A stretch of 64,000 nt of DNA, taken from Aldrovandia affinis (taxonomy: Eukaryota; Chordata; Actinopteri; Notacanthiformes; Halosauridae). Position numbers and translations under genes: made by a program. The DNA is taken from positions 558,001-622,000 of the forward strand of contig JAINUG010000087.1 in assembly GCA_029706075.1 (NCBI GenBank). Reading direction: 5' to 3'. The stretch's first letter is position 1. Each line of letters begins with the position of its first letter. The notes under the pieces are model-generated. The model saw nothing but the letters and a program-made list of their open reading frames with translations. It searched no databases and was not told the DNA's origin. Shown here piece by piece: positions 1-11,721 of this stretch.

Positions 1-156
1 AGGCTGGGCCTCATAACCGAGGAGGTGGAGAACCCTGATTTGAGGCAGAACAATGAGCAGAAATCTGCAGTGGTGGGACGCACCACTTTGTCCTGGTGGT
101 TTAATCCCTCCCAACAATATGCCAAGTTTCAACAGACTGTCAGGTACTATCAGTAA
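1..156 (+). CDS. possible partial exon at the window edge, unidentified
   Basis: Frame 1 is open from the first base to a TAA at 154-156. The peptide looks non-repetitive and gene-like: it is acidic at first (TEEVENPDL), then has a GRTTLSWWFNPSQQY stretch. A plausible splice donor (CAG|GTACTA) follows base 141, so coding sequence could end there and the TAA would be intronic. I do not recognise the family. It does not match what I know of CAND1, the gene expected upstream of dyrk2. The left part is cut off by the window. It could equally be a chance open frame; 52 codons is short. Confidence 0.2.
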   Translation, partial: RLGLITEEVENPDLRQNNEQKSAVVGRTTLSWWFNPSQQYAKFQQTVRYYQ

Positions 157-184
157 ATTATACCCCTCTCCTCTAATCATCAGC

Positions 185-528
185 TCTCCTGTAGTACTGT
201 GTGTGGCCTGTAGGGTGTAAAATAGTCACTGACTCTCCTGTAGTACTGTATGTGTTCTGTAGGCTGTAAAATAGTCACTGGTTCTCCTGTAGTACTGTGT
301 GTGTTCTGTAGGGTGTAAAATAGTCACTGATTCTCCTGTAATACTGTGTGTGAGCCTGTAGGGTGTAAAATAGTCACTGGTTCTCCTGTAGTACTGTGTG
401 TGGCCTGCAGGGTGTAAAATAGTCACTGACTCTCCTGTAGTACTGTGTGTGTTCTGTAGGGTGTAAAATAGTCACTGATTCTCCTGTAGTACTGTGTGTG
501 GCCTGTAGAGTGTAAAATAATCACTGGT
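185..528. repeat. 49-bp minisatellite, 7 units
   Basis: Units begin at 185, 234, 283, 332, 382, 431 and 480, so the period is 49 bp with a single one-base slip. Each unit starts TCTCCTGTAGTACTGT and contains GTGTAAAATAGTCACTG. Units differ by a few substitutions, for example GGCCTGTAGGG against TTCTGTAGGG. Open frames across it are repeat translations, not genes. Confidence 0.93.
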
Positions 529-1280
529 TCACAGATGATGATGTCATCAGAGCTGCTTCAGGCGAGGTGCCCTTGTGCGGGTGTGAATGGTACAGTGGTG
601 ACTCAGGAGACACAATTGGTGAATCAAAATTGGGGAAAAAATAATAATCCAGCTCTGAGGCAACACGCATCATGGGCATGATTAATGTACCCGCAGCTGT
701 CTATTTTATGCCTGCGGTCTCATGCCAGAGGTCGGCTATATTTGTTGTTAACTTTCTTAGCATCTTAAGTCCAATGTGGCAGGATGTTCTACTATCACAT
801 TATAATTATCTTTGCATCTCTTCCAGTAGAGTTCGTATTAATAAATGTATCCTTCAAGTGCAACTTTTTGTTTTATTAACTGAATACTGCTTCCAATGCC
901 ATTCTGTTTATACCTATAATACCAAGCAGCACAATTATGCTTTGGAGTAAGAATTCACAGCAACATGAAGAACCATACAGTCATGGAATTTGACGTGCCC
1001 TAAATGAATTATATATGCTGCATATTTCTGATGCCAGGAGGCATGATTCAAAATTGCTGAATTTGCTCTACATGAAATGGTTTCTCCATCACACTTTCAC
1101 AGCGATAATAATCCAGCCTCACATAATTAAATCACATAGCCTCTACTGTTCACTGATCCCCGAATTGTACAAACAGAACATGTAGCCACAGTCTTTACAT
1201 AAGCGAACACTTGAAGACATATTTAATTAACCTAATTATGCTGCATGTTTAATATCTGTTTAATATCATATATATGGTTT
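529..1280. other. intergenic, nothing recognised
   Basis: This is AT-rich non-coding sequence. Two short open frames (61 and 92 codons) show no family resemblance and no coding character. I see no repeat or RNA gene here. Confidence 0.5.
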
Positions 1281-1400
1281 TGTGTGGCTCAGTAGGTAGA
1301 GCATTGCGTTGGCAACGCTTAGGTTGTGGGTTAAATTCCCACTGGGACCACATATACTGAAAAATGTATGCACTTTGGATAAAATCGTCTGCTAAATGGC
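1281..1400 (+). mobile_element. tRNA-derived SINE with L2-type tail
   Basis: The head has a pol III A box (TGGCTCAGTAGG, 1285-1296) and B box (GGTTAAATTCC, 1329-1339). A truncated L2-like tail follows (GGATAAAATCGTCTGCTAAATG), the motif that recruits LINE reverse transcriptase. Flanking CATATATA on both sides may be the target duplication, but the region is AT-rich. A second copy of this family lies on the other strand at 46553-46690; both share ACAACGCTTAGGTTGTGGGTT-like sequence (first base varies) around the B box. Confidence 0.85.
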
Positions 1401-1734
1401 ATATATACATATACAGTATATATTGTAGTGCCACTTGGGGTGGGTTGACATACAAGGACCTTTTCAGAGAGTGTAGGCTATTGAAGAATCCGGAGGAGGC
1501 AGTATTTCAAACAAAACTATCATTTTATTAAACAGATTTCTTTACAAAAATACAAAAAAGATTGGGGTATTCAGGGAAAACAAACACACAGTCAATAATC
1601 ATTTGCTTGTTGCCTTGTCCATAATCCAATGCCAAATCCCATCCAAACACACAGTTCCTCAAACACAAAACAGGGTTCTCAAAGGGTCAAGTCAATTCCA
1701 AAAACAATGATGCAGGTCAAGCACCTCGAGCCAT

Positions 1735-1800
1735 GCGAGACTCAAACCTGTAACCCTCTGATTACAAGGCCAGTTCTCTAGGCCCTAAACCCTAAACCAT
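1735..1800 (-). mobile_element. V-SINE-like tRNA head fragment
   Basis: The reverse complement reads like the head of the V-SINE-like copy at 16852: a GGTTTAGGG...GAACTGGCCTTGTAATCAGAGGG stretch and then a B-box-like GGTTTGAGTCTC. The tail is not seen, so this is a partial copy. The preceding part (about 1440-1734) is unassigned. Confidence 0.5.
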
Positions 1801-1824
1801 AGATTACATTGCAAGCATATCACA

Positions 1825-2030
1825 CAGGGTTCCCCAAAACCAGCCCTGGAAGGCCACAGGTTATGCTGTTTTTATTGTTACTCTGCACTGAATTGATCAA
1901 TTAAAGTGGTTGATTACACAGTCAATTCACCTCACCTGGCTTCTTGGGCTCAAATTGGTAGCTGATTATAAGACGAAAACAAAAACCAGCAAACCCTGCA
2001 GCCCTCCAGGACTGGTTTTGGGGAACCCTG
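1825..2030. mobile_element. hAT-like MITE with about 44-bp terminal inverted repeats
   Basis: The left end begins CAGGGTTCCCCAAAACCAG and the right end is its near-perfect inverse (CTGGTTTTGGGGAACCCTG). The similarity continues inward for about 44 bp with a handful of mismatches. The roughly 206-bp element holds no transposase frame, so it is non-autonomous. The CAGGG ends fit hAT-type elements. The flanks (ATATCACA and ATTTATCA) only weakly resemble an 8-bp target duplication. Confidence 0.8.
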
Positions 2031-2039
2031 ATTTATCAG

Positions 2040-2236
2040 ATTCTCTTATCTAGAGCAACTTACACAGTTTACATTTTTTAACATATAATTCATTTATTCA
2101 GCTGGATATTTACTTAAGAAATTCAGTTTAAAGGCCTTGCTCAAGGGTACAACGGCAGTGCCCCACCTGGGAATCGAATCTGAAATTTCTCTGTTACAAG
2201 TCAAGTTCCCTAACCATTATAGTACACTACCATCCT
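2040..2236 (-). mobile_element. V-SINE-like tRNA-derived SINE
   Basis: On the minus strand it has a tRNA-like head with the A box near 2209-2235 and a B box over about 2169-2180 (GGATTCGATTCCC-like in reverse). A body containing TTGTACCCTTGAGCAAGG follows, and then a decayed TCTAGATAAGAGAATCTG tail near 2041-2060. It is the same family as the better-preserved copy at 16852-17080. Confidence 0.8.
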
Positions 2237-3295
2237 ACGCCCTAAACTCTAAACCCTAAGCCCTCTACCATCTCCCCCATGATGTGCAGGTCCTGTATGT
2301 AAACTCTACACCAATCTATTTCAGCGAACCCTTCCAACCCACCCCCCACCACCCGATATATGTGCGTAGATATATCCAGGTTAGCCTTACTCCAATTACA
2401 TCACATCTGTCTGCCTCAGCATGTCTGAGCCTTAATAGACCCTGTCTAGGGTTTCAGCCCCTAGTTTTGTTTGTTGGGCTGTATTTACCTGCCCTCTCAA
2501 TTTCAACAGACCCCAACCCCCACATGCCCACGGAATGTTGTTGTTGTTCCTGTCTCTCAGGGGCAGCACTTTCCATTTCTCCAAACTGAGACTCAAAACC
2601 CTGCTCTTCTGTGCATGAAGGTTTCCATTCCACACACCTTGCTGGCATCGCCACCGCAGCGTAGGTGTGCGGGCTTCCATTGTAGTGGCTTCCCATAAAC
2701 TGAGCTGATATGAGACCCCATTAAGAGAGGACTTTGGCTTTGACTTTGAGCTCATTCTGCTGGGGTCTGAGGCTCTTTTGGAGCATTCACACTGCATGAA
2801 AACGTTTTCTGAAACCTTGTTGTGAGAAAGGCACACCAGACCAAATCTTGTGAAAGTGCAAAAACACCCCCTCAGCCATAGGTAAATCTAATACACAGAA
2901 TCCACAATGATTCTACTACAACACAGAGAATGTTGAGACAGAGGATGGCATCTAATGGTCGAGGCCGTTTGTCCCTGTTTACATGGATGGTTCTCACCTC
3001 TAGCCGCTAAAGTCGAGATCTATGTCTATAAACAGTGACTAATGCTATTAACTGCCTTAGTACCGGATCTAAAAGCAACCCTTCAATGATGCTTTAAATA
3101 GACTGATTGGCAGATCCTAAGGAGCATGAAGCATTCACTACCCGTCTCTGCCTACCTCTATCCCACCCCTACCTGTCTCTGCCCACCTCTACACGTCTTT
3201 GCCCGATCTCCAGTCTCCGACCCCATGTCTCCCTGGCCAGGGTCTGGGCGGTGGAAAATGGCCCATCTGTTCAGTGGAATCCAGCCAGCAACCCC
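2237..3295. other. intergenic, nothing recognised
   Basis: Overlapping open frames on both strands at 2284-2836 (up to 134 codons) show no recognisable domain and conflict with one another. I treat them as chance. No RNA gene or mobile element was identified. Confidence 0.5.
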
Positions 3296-3765
3296 CATGC
3301 AGGCCTCTGTTCTGAGGCTAAAAGTGTGTGCTGACCCACATGCAGGCCTCTGTCCTAGGACTAAACGTGCCTGCTGATGGCCATGCAGGCCTCTGTCCTG
3401 GGGCTAAAAGTGTGTGCTAACCTCCATACAGGCCTCTGTCCTAGGACTAAAAGTGCCTGCTGACGGCCATGCAGGCCTCTTTCCTGGGGCAAAACGTGCC
3501 TGCTGATAACCATGCAGGCCTCTGTCCTGGGGCTAAAGTGTGTGCTAACCCCCATACAGGCCTCTGTCCTAGGACTAAAAGTGCCTGCTGACGGCCATAC
3601 AGGCCTCTGTCCTGAGGCTAAAAGTGTGTGCTGACCCACATGCAGGCCTCTGTCCTAGGACTAAAAGTGCCTGCTGATGGCCATACAGGCCTCTGTCCTG
3701 GGGCTAAAAGTGTGTGCTGACCCCCATGCAGGCCTCTGTCCTGGGGCTAAAGTGTGTAGACTCCC
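3296..3765. repeat. 43-bp minisatellite, 11 units, two alternating unit types
   Basis: The core CAGGCCTCTGT recurs at 3300, 3343, 3386, 3429, 3472, 3515, 3557, 3600, 3643, 3686 and 3729, giving a 43-bp period with one unit a base shorter. Units fall into two kinds. One has CCTAGGACTAAAAGTGCCTGCTG; the other has CCTGGGGCTAAAAGTGTGTGCTG. They largely alternate, giving an 86-bp higher-order repeat. The antisense open frame across it is a repeat translation. Confidence 0.95.
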
Positions 3766-5220
3766 TGTACTGAGCTGACCCCACTCTGCAGACAGACAGC
3801 AGACAGACAGGGTCTTCTCAGTCTCCGCTGTGGCCTGGCTTCGCCACTCATTAGCTCAAAATAGGATTAAAAACCCCTACTAATATTGTCACATGAAGTT
3901 GCAGTTACCTGGATGTCTCCCCAGAGTGCATGGTGCATTGGGCAGAAACATAGAGCAAAGTGACAGTTGCACTGAAATGAAATGGTATCATCACTGTACG
4001 TGAAGCTAACCCTGACCTTTTTATGTGTCAGTAAGAACATATCTCTCTTTATGTCCCCTCACACAATATTTGCAGTCACAGTAAAAAAGGCTCCAGTGAT
4101 ATGCGTTTTTATAGTGCAATACTTTGCCATCAAATATGAAAGCTTTAAGCCGAACCTATGATGAAAAATGATCTCTACCCATTAGAATGCTAATTTTTCT
4201 GCAATTGTTGTTTTAGATTTTAATTTAGGCAACATTTGATCTGAGACCATTAATCGCTAAGGTCACTGAGTGCATACCTTCCTGGAGCTGCTACTTTCTG
4301 CTACTATTTAAACTGCTGAACTAAGCAGTCCCAGTGATGGGTCCCCAATGGAATCACAAGGACAAAACACTCAGTAAAAATCATGGAGAATCTATCACAT
4401 TGATTACTACTTAAATATGGTATCTGTGGCCTGGTATTGACATAGAACGACATGGACACTGATAATGCTATTCTCATTAGATACTAGGGGGATCTCTCAA
4501 CTGTGTTTGATAAATACTTTATCAAGAAATTCCCAGCTCGGGAAAGTCCACAAAACCATCACTGCATGTGGTAGTCCTCTGCTTTCTGCAAGCGCACAGG
4601 GTTCATCTGGCCCCAGCTGTCCGCCTTCGGACACCCCGAATACTTCTTCAGCTTCGTACTCGTGTGGCCGAGACATTAAGGGGCTGAAAGCCTGCCTGTC
4701 AGCGAATGCCGAAAGGCTTTTAAACGGCTAAATCCCACTACAGTGTTGAGACAGGCTGCCAGCAGAGGACTTCCATCTGCAAGGACAGAGCTCTGGCGTT
4801 TCAGAGCCCTGACAGCGCTATTTATTCCCAGCGCTGATTTAAACATCTCGGAACGTTTCCCTCAGACAAGCTAAGCTGCAGGGTACTGACTACCCGTAGC
4901 CTGAAATATGCCAGATGAATACACCCAAGTGAATACACCCCATATGAGCACACCCTGTATGAACACACCGGCTCCATCTAAAACACATGTACAGGCCTCA
5001 GAATATGCCTTTTCAATACTCCTGGCCTATGTTCTTTAATCCGATGCATACGTATGTACAAGGCCAAAGATATTTATTTGAATGTTCTGTGCTAAGGTAT
5101 TTGGTCTGATTGAACATTTGGACAGAAAGGTGCACCATGCCAATATTGTGAATGCAGGTGAGCAGGTAACAGGAGGATAGATCTTCTGATGGAAGATACC
5201 TCACACGGTGAGGCAGAAAA
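3766..5220. other. intergenic, nothing recognised
   Basis: Single-copy-looking sequence. A short degenerate run at about 4919-4975 repeats AATACACCC/GAACACACC-like words. An 88-codon open frame near 4465-4731 has no recognisable content. Confidence 0.45.
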
Positions 5221-5226
5221 TTCTGT

Positions 5227-5242
5227 CTCACACACACACACA

Positions 5243-5277
<35 letters not shown>

Positions 5278-5278
5278 T
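5227..5278. repeat. (CA)n microsatellite
   Basis: About 50 bp of CA dinucleotides broken by one TA step. The cysteine/valine-rich open frames on the minus strand are translations of it. Confidence 0.95.
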
Positions 5279-7314
5279 CAGGAAGGAGGGTTCTGCCTCA
5301 CAAATAAGCAAATCATAAATTCCCCAAATACTGAACTTGCAGTGGATCTGAAATAATCAAAACCACAACCAAGTGAGTGAGAAATCATTTTGAAAGGCAC
5401 TTGGGGTGATTTTTATCAGGAAAAGGCATACATTGTTGGCATACATTGTACACCCAGGGAAATTATTTTGTTGGACATGACCAGTATGTATAAATCAGCC
5501 TTATATGGCTCATGATCTTGTCATGCTCAATTAAAACACTTTTCCTGGGGTTCATTTTAATATACCGAATAGTCTTTTTCCAGAAAACAAATACAATTCT
5601 GTCTCAAATTAGCTATATGTATTAAATTATAAATCTAAAAGGTATAATACAGATATTTTTTTCGAGATCCAGTCACCATCCGCAAAGCCGCTACAGAACA
5701 GCAGGCCCTGCTCCTGGCATAGTGGTGATAGCAGTGACGCCCTGTCACACTGCTGAGGGAGGTGATTTGTTGGACGCTCCATGATTCTTGACACTCACAG
5801 TGGTGCAGTAACATGTACGTTTCATTAATTGTTTGTTGAGCCCATCGGGTGGTGGCCAGGGTTTCCATGCAAGGAATCTGCCCCGCCCACCCACACACAC
5901 ATCAGCCATTCTGATTGGATTTACTTGCCAGGTTGCAGGGACAGGACATCTGGGTATAATCTGGATGGACACTGGCTGGAGCAGGTGATGGCCTTCCATC
6001 CACTGGCAGGTTCCACTTTCCTTTTCAATTTCCTTGAATGTGACACTAATGCACAAGTGATGAACTGAAACTTAAAACTGTATACAGTACTCTATATACC
6101 AGACCTGACTGTATTGCACGAGGCATGAGGCAGTTTCACTAGCATTGCTCCTGCCTATCAATGAATTAATCAGAGAAATATAAAGTATTTCTAATTGAAC
6201 AGCTGCATACGTAGCACACCACATTCCTTACTGATTTATTAGTAAGGACCTCTATAACATACACATAATGCAACCTTAGAGGGCAGTTCTTTGTTAATGG
6301 CTGATTCATCTCATCATCATCTCATCTTCATTCTATGTTAATTAACAGATCATTACACTTGGGAAATTGCATTTTTGGCTATAATGGGAAAAAACGAACA
6401 CATACAGTGTACTGAGTTTGAGAAGCCCTGGTCTAAGACTATTAAATTGTTAATGTTCTTAAAACTTCTGATGTCTCATTGACACCAAGTGTCCTTCTCT
6501 TCAGTTTATTCTTGTTTGCCTCCAGTCCCCAGTTTGTTCTACTTCTGCCTGATAGCATTCCAGTTCCATATGGATAGTTCATGTTAAAACTGATGTAGAT
6601 TTAACATAACACTGATCGCCAAAACCAGGATGGGAAAAACCAGGATGGGAACAGAACAGCAGGACACAGGGAAGTTTTAGAGTTGTCGGTTGTATTATCT
6701 CTCTCCAACAGGAGACAGAGAGAGAACCGGCACTATACAAAAATGAACAGAACACTTTGGCCGTCCCCTTCCCAGGCTTCAGCTAAAAACAATAAATCAA
6801 AATAAGAAACTTTAAAAAAAGTTTTCCTTTTGGACAAACACTACACATTCACTACCCAAAGACGTTCTGCTGTTTTTATTGACTCAAGGTTCTCTCTCAA
6901 CGGCTATTCAGCTCCCATGTAACAGCCACCTACTGAGAGAGCAGAGCAGTTAGAAACATGTTCCCCAGCTGCCCCGCATTGTGTCCAGACCGACGCCTTC
7001 CACACCAGAGTACAAAGAACAGCTTAGGTCATCATTTACATTGCATTTATGAGTTTCATTCATCAAAAACAGCTTGTTCATTTTGAATGAGCAACAACTA
7101 AATTATTCAGAAATGCAATTCACTACAATTAAGGTTCTACACAGAAATTAAGGATTGAAACTACTGTTACTAATTTAGAAAAAAGGTAAGGTTCAATTTC
7201 ACGTTCACCTTGGGTTCATTCATTGATGATCGCTGTACGACACTCCCCTCTAGCGTGATGGTAGGAGCTTTCGGGCTACCATCTTGGCCATTCGAGCTAC
7301 CAAAAACTGACAAG
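5279..7314. other. intergenic, nothing recognised
   Basis: Open frames on both strands around 5635-6068 overlap one another and show no family features. At 6415-6440 there is a TTTGAGAAGCCCTGG run that resembles one end of a hAT-type MITE, but I found no partner end. Nothing else was identified. Confidence 0.4.
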
Positions 7315-7316
7315 TG

Positions 7317-7601
7317 GGGCCTCCCGCGTGGTCCAGTGGTTACAACGTCCGACGCTGGCCACGGAGATCGGGGTTCAATTCCCTGTCTTGCCAGAGTCGG
7401 CTCTGGCCAGGAGTGCCACCAGGGGCGGCGATTGGCTGTCCGCCCCAGGGAGGGGGGAGGGAAGCCGACATGACGTTCGCTGCGCATAAGAGTGGCCCTG
7501 TAGTACCGGGTTACAGTCGACGGCTTGGCGAGTGCCGTCTCGGAAGAGGGGTTACTTCGCCTTCGTCACTACCGGTCGCAGGACTACGGCAGCGAGAAAA
7601 T
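7317..7601 (+). mobile_element. tRNA-derived SINE, second family
   Basis: It has a pol III A box (TGGTCCAGTGG, 7329-7339) and a B box (GGTTCAATTCC, 7372-7382) about 43 bp apart. A GC-rich body of about 200 bp follows with no L2-type tail, and it ends near ACGGCAGCGAGAAAATGGG. It differs from the other SINEs here in head and body. It runs directly into the 68-bp tandem repeat at 7602. I could not find a clear target duplication. Confidence 0.65.
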
Positions 7602-7737
7602 GGGAAATATTTATTGTTATTGATTTAATTTGAAGACCTGGCAGCCTATAAACTGCAGAATCTTCAAAGGGGAAATATTTATTGTTATTGATTTAATTTG
7701 AAGACCTGGCAGCCTATAAACTGCAGAATCTTCAACT
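7602..7737. repeat. 68-bp tandem duplication
   Basis: Two copies begin at 7602 and 7670 with GGGAAATATTTATTGTTATT and each run to GCAGAATCTTCAA. The second copy is also the start of the longer repeat shared with 11722-11870. Confidence 0.9.
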
Positions 7738-7813
7738 GACTCCCAATAAAACTTTTAAGGGTTTTTAAATCCCCCACCTATCAATGACTCCCATATATGT
7801 TTCCTCTGAAAAT
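7665..7813 (+). repeat. dispersed 149-bp repeat, copy 1
   Basis: This matches 11722-11870 in the same orientation over 149 bp with one visible difference (CTATCAATGAC against CTATCAGTGAC). Both copies start CAAAGGGGAAATATTTATTG and end CCTCTGAAAAT. It is probably a young mobile-element fragment or a recent segmental copy. The family is not recognised. Confidence 0.9.
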
Positions 7814-9286
7814 GGGATAATGGGATAAAATGTTTTTAAACTGTCAAGTGGTAGCCTGATTGGGCAACCACATTTCAAAATAAGTGTCAGGCCCTGCCTG
7901 TAATGTCAACAATTGGATTAAAATGGAAAGAGGACAAGTTGTTTTCAAAAAAGGGAGTGACTTAAGGGAGAACGCGCTGAATGGGTGTGTTCTTAGAAAA
8001 CAAAATAACATTAATAGCTAGCTAGCTAGCACTTTGAAAGATGAGTGCTGTGTGTAATTGAGAACTGTATGTATATTTTATTGTTCTAGGTTTGCTCATA
8101 ATGTTAGTATGGCAGTATGTTGAGCTGTACTGTGACAGCTGAAGCCTTAGTCAAGAAATAGCCGAGTTAGCTAATTTGCATGTTGTGGTTAGCTAGCTAG
8201 CATTTTGTCCTGGCTAGCGTTATATGTGTGGTTTTACTACTAGAGAGTATTAGCGCAGCTAATTCTACCTTGTTGCTGTCTGACCCCTTCACCATAGTAG
8301 TTGCTGATTGCCTAGCAACAACTCCCAACTGCCAAAGTTTGCTAGCATTGTCAAAAAATGCGAACTTTTGGTAGCTCACCATTCAAAGTCAATGGGCGTG
8401 TGCATCCGGTAAATTATGATTTTAAAAGTAAAACACCTACAAAGTTGAGTCACCCTAAGATTGATGTAGGACATCTGTACCAACATTTGTATGCAGCATA
8501 TTGTTTTGCACAGTGTTGCTGATATTTAGGTAGCCTTGACAAAAAAAAAAACCTTTCACAAAGTATCAACCACAATTGTAAAATCAAACACTGACCCGCT
8601 TTGAAAGGCCTATCATCAATAATTGCTTCAACCCCAGGAGATAAAAGCTTGAGGTGATTATATTGGGTGATCAGCAGGTAGCTCAGTATTCTGATGTGGT
8701 AGAGGCTTAGAGGTGAATGTACCAGCTTCAGTAAACAGAGCAGACACAGTCGTGCTTTGTTTGTTGATTATCAGAACATTTATCTGATACGGTCCCACTC
8801 TGGGACGGTTTACACACTTGGGGGCTGTATCACACACTGCATCAGCTATCAGGTGGGATGATTACGGACGTGCCAAATCAGTGCTCTGTGTTGTTCTGCC
8901 ACCTTGACTCCTGCCACCTTGTATTTATCAGCCTTGTAAAATAAGGTCTGTTTTAGTGGTCACTTAATATCTTACAAGGATAGTTGACTGATTCTGTCAC
9001 TTTTGGTACCGGTTATAAGAGTGTTAATGGTCTTTTCTGTGGTCACTGTTGCTCTGTAATCCTATCATGTGCACTTATGTACCTCACTCTGTAGGTTTCT
9101 CAGGATAAACGGGTCAGCTAAATGAGTGTTATATAATGTAATTTCACTGCCAGTCTTGTCTCTGTGTTGTCTCTCTCTGGACAGTGCAGAGATTTTGCTC
9201 TGAGACTGCAGTCTGCATTTTTGGAAATGTTGAACATGGAACACAGTTTGAAGAAATACAAGAAAACTAACCAGGATTTGCTATGC
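7814..9286. other. intergenic, nothing recognised
   Basis: It contains several TAGCTAGCTAGC words (8018-8030 and 8189-8202) but no gene-like frame or complete repeat. Confidence 0.4.
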
Positions 9287-9352
9287 AAGTCATATCCTTC
9301 CTTGTGACTAGAGAATACTGCACATACACACGCACACGCAAAACAATCCTTG
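9287..9352. repeat. diverged dispersed repeat, copy 1
   Basis: The run starting TCATATCCTTCC, with GACTAGAGAATACTGC and then a CA-rich stretch and CAATCCTTGG, has a diverged counterpart at 13969-14041 in the same orientation. A shared AACATGGAACAC word also lies upstream of both. The element type is not known. Confidence 0.5.
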
Positions 9353-11339
9353 GCCTTTTAACAATCTCACTCTCTCTATCGCTCTCTCTTTCTCTCTCCT
9401 TGCCCACGGGTCTGAAGTAGGTGTCACAGCCAATGAAGTCCCTCTCTGTCTCCCAACCCTTTGCTTCATCCCTCTAAGAGGAGCAGCGAAGGGGAAACGC
9501 TGACAGGATTACTGTGCACACGTCAGGGAAGAGCAACAGGAAGCTACAGGAGGATTGCTATTCTTCTGCCATGGAACAGGGTCCACAACATCGGAGAAAA
9601 CCAAGAGGATCTGCAGAGTTTTGGTGTGTTCTGGTTAAAATATCACACGGGAGAACCCGAAGTTCAAAGGGAAACGGCAGACGGGACGTCCCAGCCGATC
9701 ACCATTGCCCACAATTAAGTCGATGGAATGCTACGACCGTGACCTATGACCTCCCACAACACAACACCAGTACCCCCTGACTATAAATCCCTGACCTCCT
9801 GGGCCGCCACAAAAACAACAACATCAACACAGCAACACGCCCGCCTTCTTAGAACCCAGAATGTGATGGGCAGGGATCTCCACCCTGCTGGGAAGTCTGA
9901 TACCTGATACTGTGGACTGCTTTCCTTAGACGCGCCTGTATACGCTGTTCTTGTGTCTCCTACTGCTCAAGTGCTGCTAACCCTGGAGCATCTTTAGAGC
10001 ATCTTCCTGGTACTGCCTACATCCATCCACAGGCATACATATGGTGCTTGTTTTTACATAAATGATCACTCACCACATGTCTGTGCTCCCTCGATAACTA
10101 CCAATAGAGGAAACAGTCTGAATTCTTATTCCTGCTTTGGAGAGGTTATCACAGAACATGATACTGATCATATGTAGGTTTGGCATACAACCTACAAGTT
10201 TTACTTCGTTACTGCAAGGAGCATTATGAAATTGGGAAAATTTATAAAATGCAATTACTAAGATGGATTTGTGTACAGAGACATGCAGTGGAAATTCCAT
10301 GCAGGGGTGATATGCATTCTCTCACAGACTGGCAAAGGTAATTAGTTAAAGCATTGATATTGCTAATTATAATTAGCATTAACCCCTTGATTTTCTCAAA
10401 TAAGCAGATTTAAACACATTTCACAGTTCAACAAACCTTATCATTGAGCTACTCTCAAATGCTAATTGCATGTAATTTCATTGCTGACAACATAACTAGA
10501 ATTAACTAGAACTCAAGTGGAGTATGTCAGGAATAATCAGTAAAGACGCAGTAGCTCTCAAAAATCGAATGAACAGGACAGTGAGCAGGAGCTGTGCGTG
10601 TGTGGTGGGGGGGTGGGGCCGTGGGGGGACAGCAGGTGGAGTCACAGGGTGGTGGGGGGTCCCATCTGTGCCCCAGCGATGCCCTGCTCGGCCTGGGCAT
10701 TTGGTTACCATGGTCGCAGCACAGATGGGCCCAGATGGCCCCGTGGTTCAGGTCCCACCTCCCCCCACACATCTCCTTTTCGAAGACTGCAAGTGAAAAG
10801 GGTTATTAAATATTAAGGACGGTAATGCTCTCTTTTGAAGAAGAGCAGCTTCAAAGGGATGAGATACATTGTTTCAGGGCACAGGGCCCTCAGTCATGGC
10901 CTGGGGGAGGATGTGTCGCTGCTTGTACGTAGTATGTACAGCCTATGTGATGTGAACCGTTTCAGCCTCCATCTCAGTGGATCAGCCTGACTATGTGTGC
11001 ACCACTGGCCCCTGACTGCCACTCCAGCAGTAATCGCTAATGTGCTGTCAAATTCAATCAGGAGATGAGTCCTAGAAGCATTAAAGGACAATGAGAAAGC
11101 CATGGTCCAGCCATGGTCCAGCTCTCCATCTCAGCTTCTTCCCCCATCAATTATGGCAGCCCAACCTCCAGGGCCGAAGTGAACCCACTCAGGGCTAGAG
11201 GCTGGGGGTAGGGGCTAGGGGCACAGGGCTAGGGGTTAGTGGCTGAGAGGAAGTGATTTTCCCCCCTGCGACTTTCCCCTGGCCCCAGTGTGAAACACAG
11301 AATTTCAATGGCACATAGGTCCAACACTGCCATTCGGCT
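9353..11339. other. intergenic, includes a G-rich patch
   Basis: Overlapping open frames at 9461-9780 and 10502-10816 look like chance products of GC-rich sequence. From 10598 to 10665 the + strand carries many runs of three or more G, a candidate G-quadruplex region. No gene was recognised. Confidence 0.4.
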
Positions 11340-11512
11340 GCACTCAGACACACAGGGAAAGATTGGACACACAGGGAATGGTCAGGCACACAAGGAATGG
11401 TCAGAAACACAGGGGATGGTCGGACACACAGGGAAAGATCAGACACACATGGGATGCTCGGACACACAGGGAAAGATCGGACACACAAGGGATGGTCAGA
11501 TGCACAGGGGGA
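11340..11512. repeat. degenerate tandem repeat of about 19-20 bp
   Basis: About nine units of the form CGGACACACAGGGAAAGATC or CAGACACACAAGGGATGGT run across this stretch with frequent substitutions. Both strands are open through part of it, giving repetitive peptides that I reject as genes. Confidence 0.85.
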
Positions 11513-11721
11513 CCTGTTCCAAGTCGCCTGTCCTGAGCTTCACTGTGATTTTGGGGTTCTTGTCACTGATTGTTTCGTATAACCTAGTATAAACCCGGCT
11601 ATTTGTTGGTGTGTTTTCCCTGCAGAAGTCCTGTGTTTGGAAGCACGCGAAGCGAGAACAAGGTCTCGGTGGGTTTTGCAGTTCTACTTTGACGGGCACT
11701 CAGGATGACTCATGAGGAGAG

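Noticed and set aside
1281-1350. possible tRNA gene
   Set aside because: A and B boxes are present, but the sequence does not fold into a proper acceptor stem and is followed by an L2-type tail. It is a SINE head. The same reasoning applies to 7317, 16319, 16852, 38352 and 40698.
1783-2262. CCCTAAACCCTAAACC words resembling telomere repeats
   Set aside because: Only two or three imperfect copies are present, with a seven-base period rather than the vertebrate six. They lie within or beside V-SINE heads, where GGTTTAGGG-like sequence occurs anyway.
2284-2836. overlapping 75-134-codon frames on both strands
   Set aside because: They contradict one another, have no domain, and no splice or start context supports any one of them.
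3361-3639. 92-codon antisense frame with repeating SPRTEACM
   Set aside because: It is a translation of the 43-bp minisatellite. The period is not divisible by three, so the reading changes phase from unit to unit.
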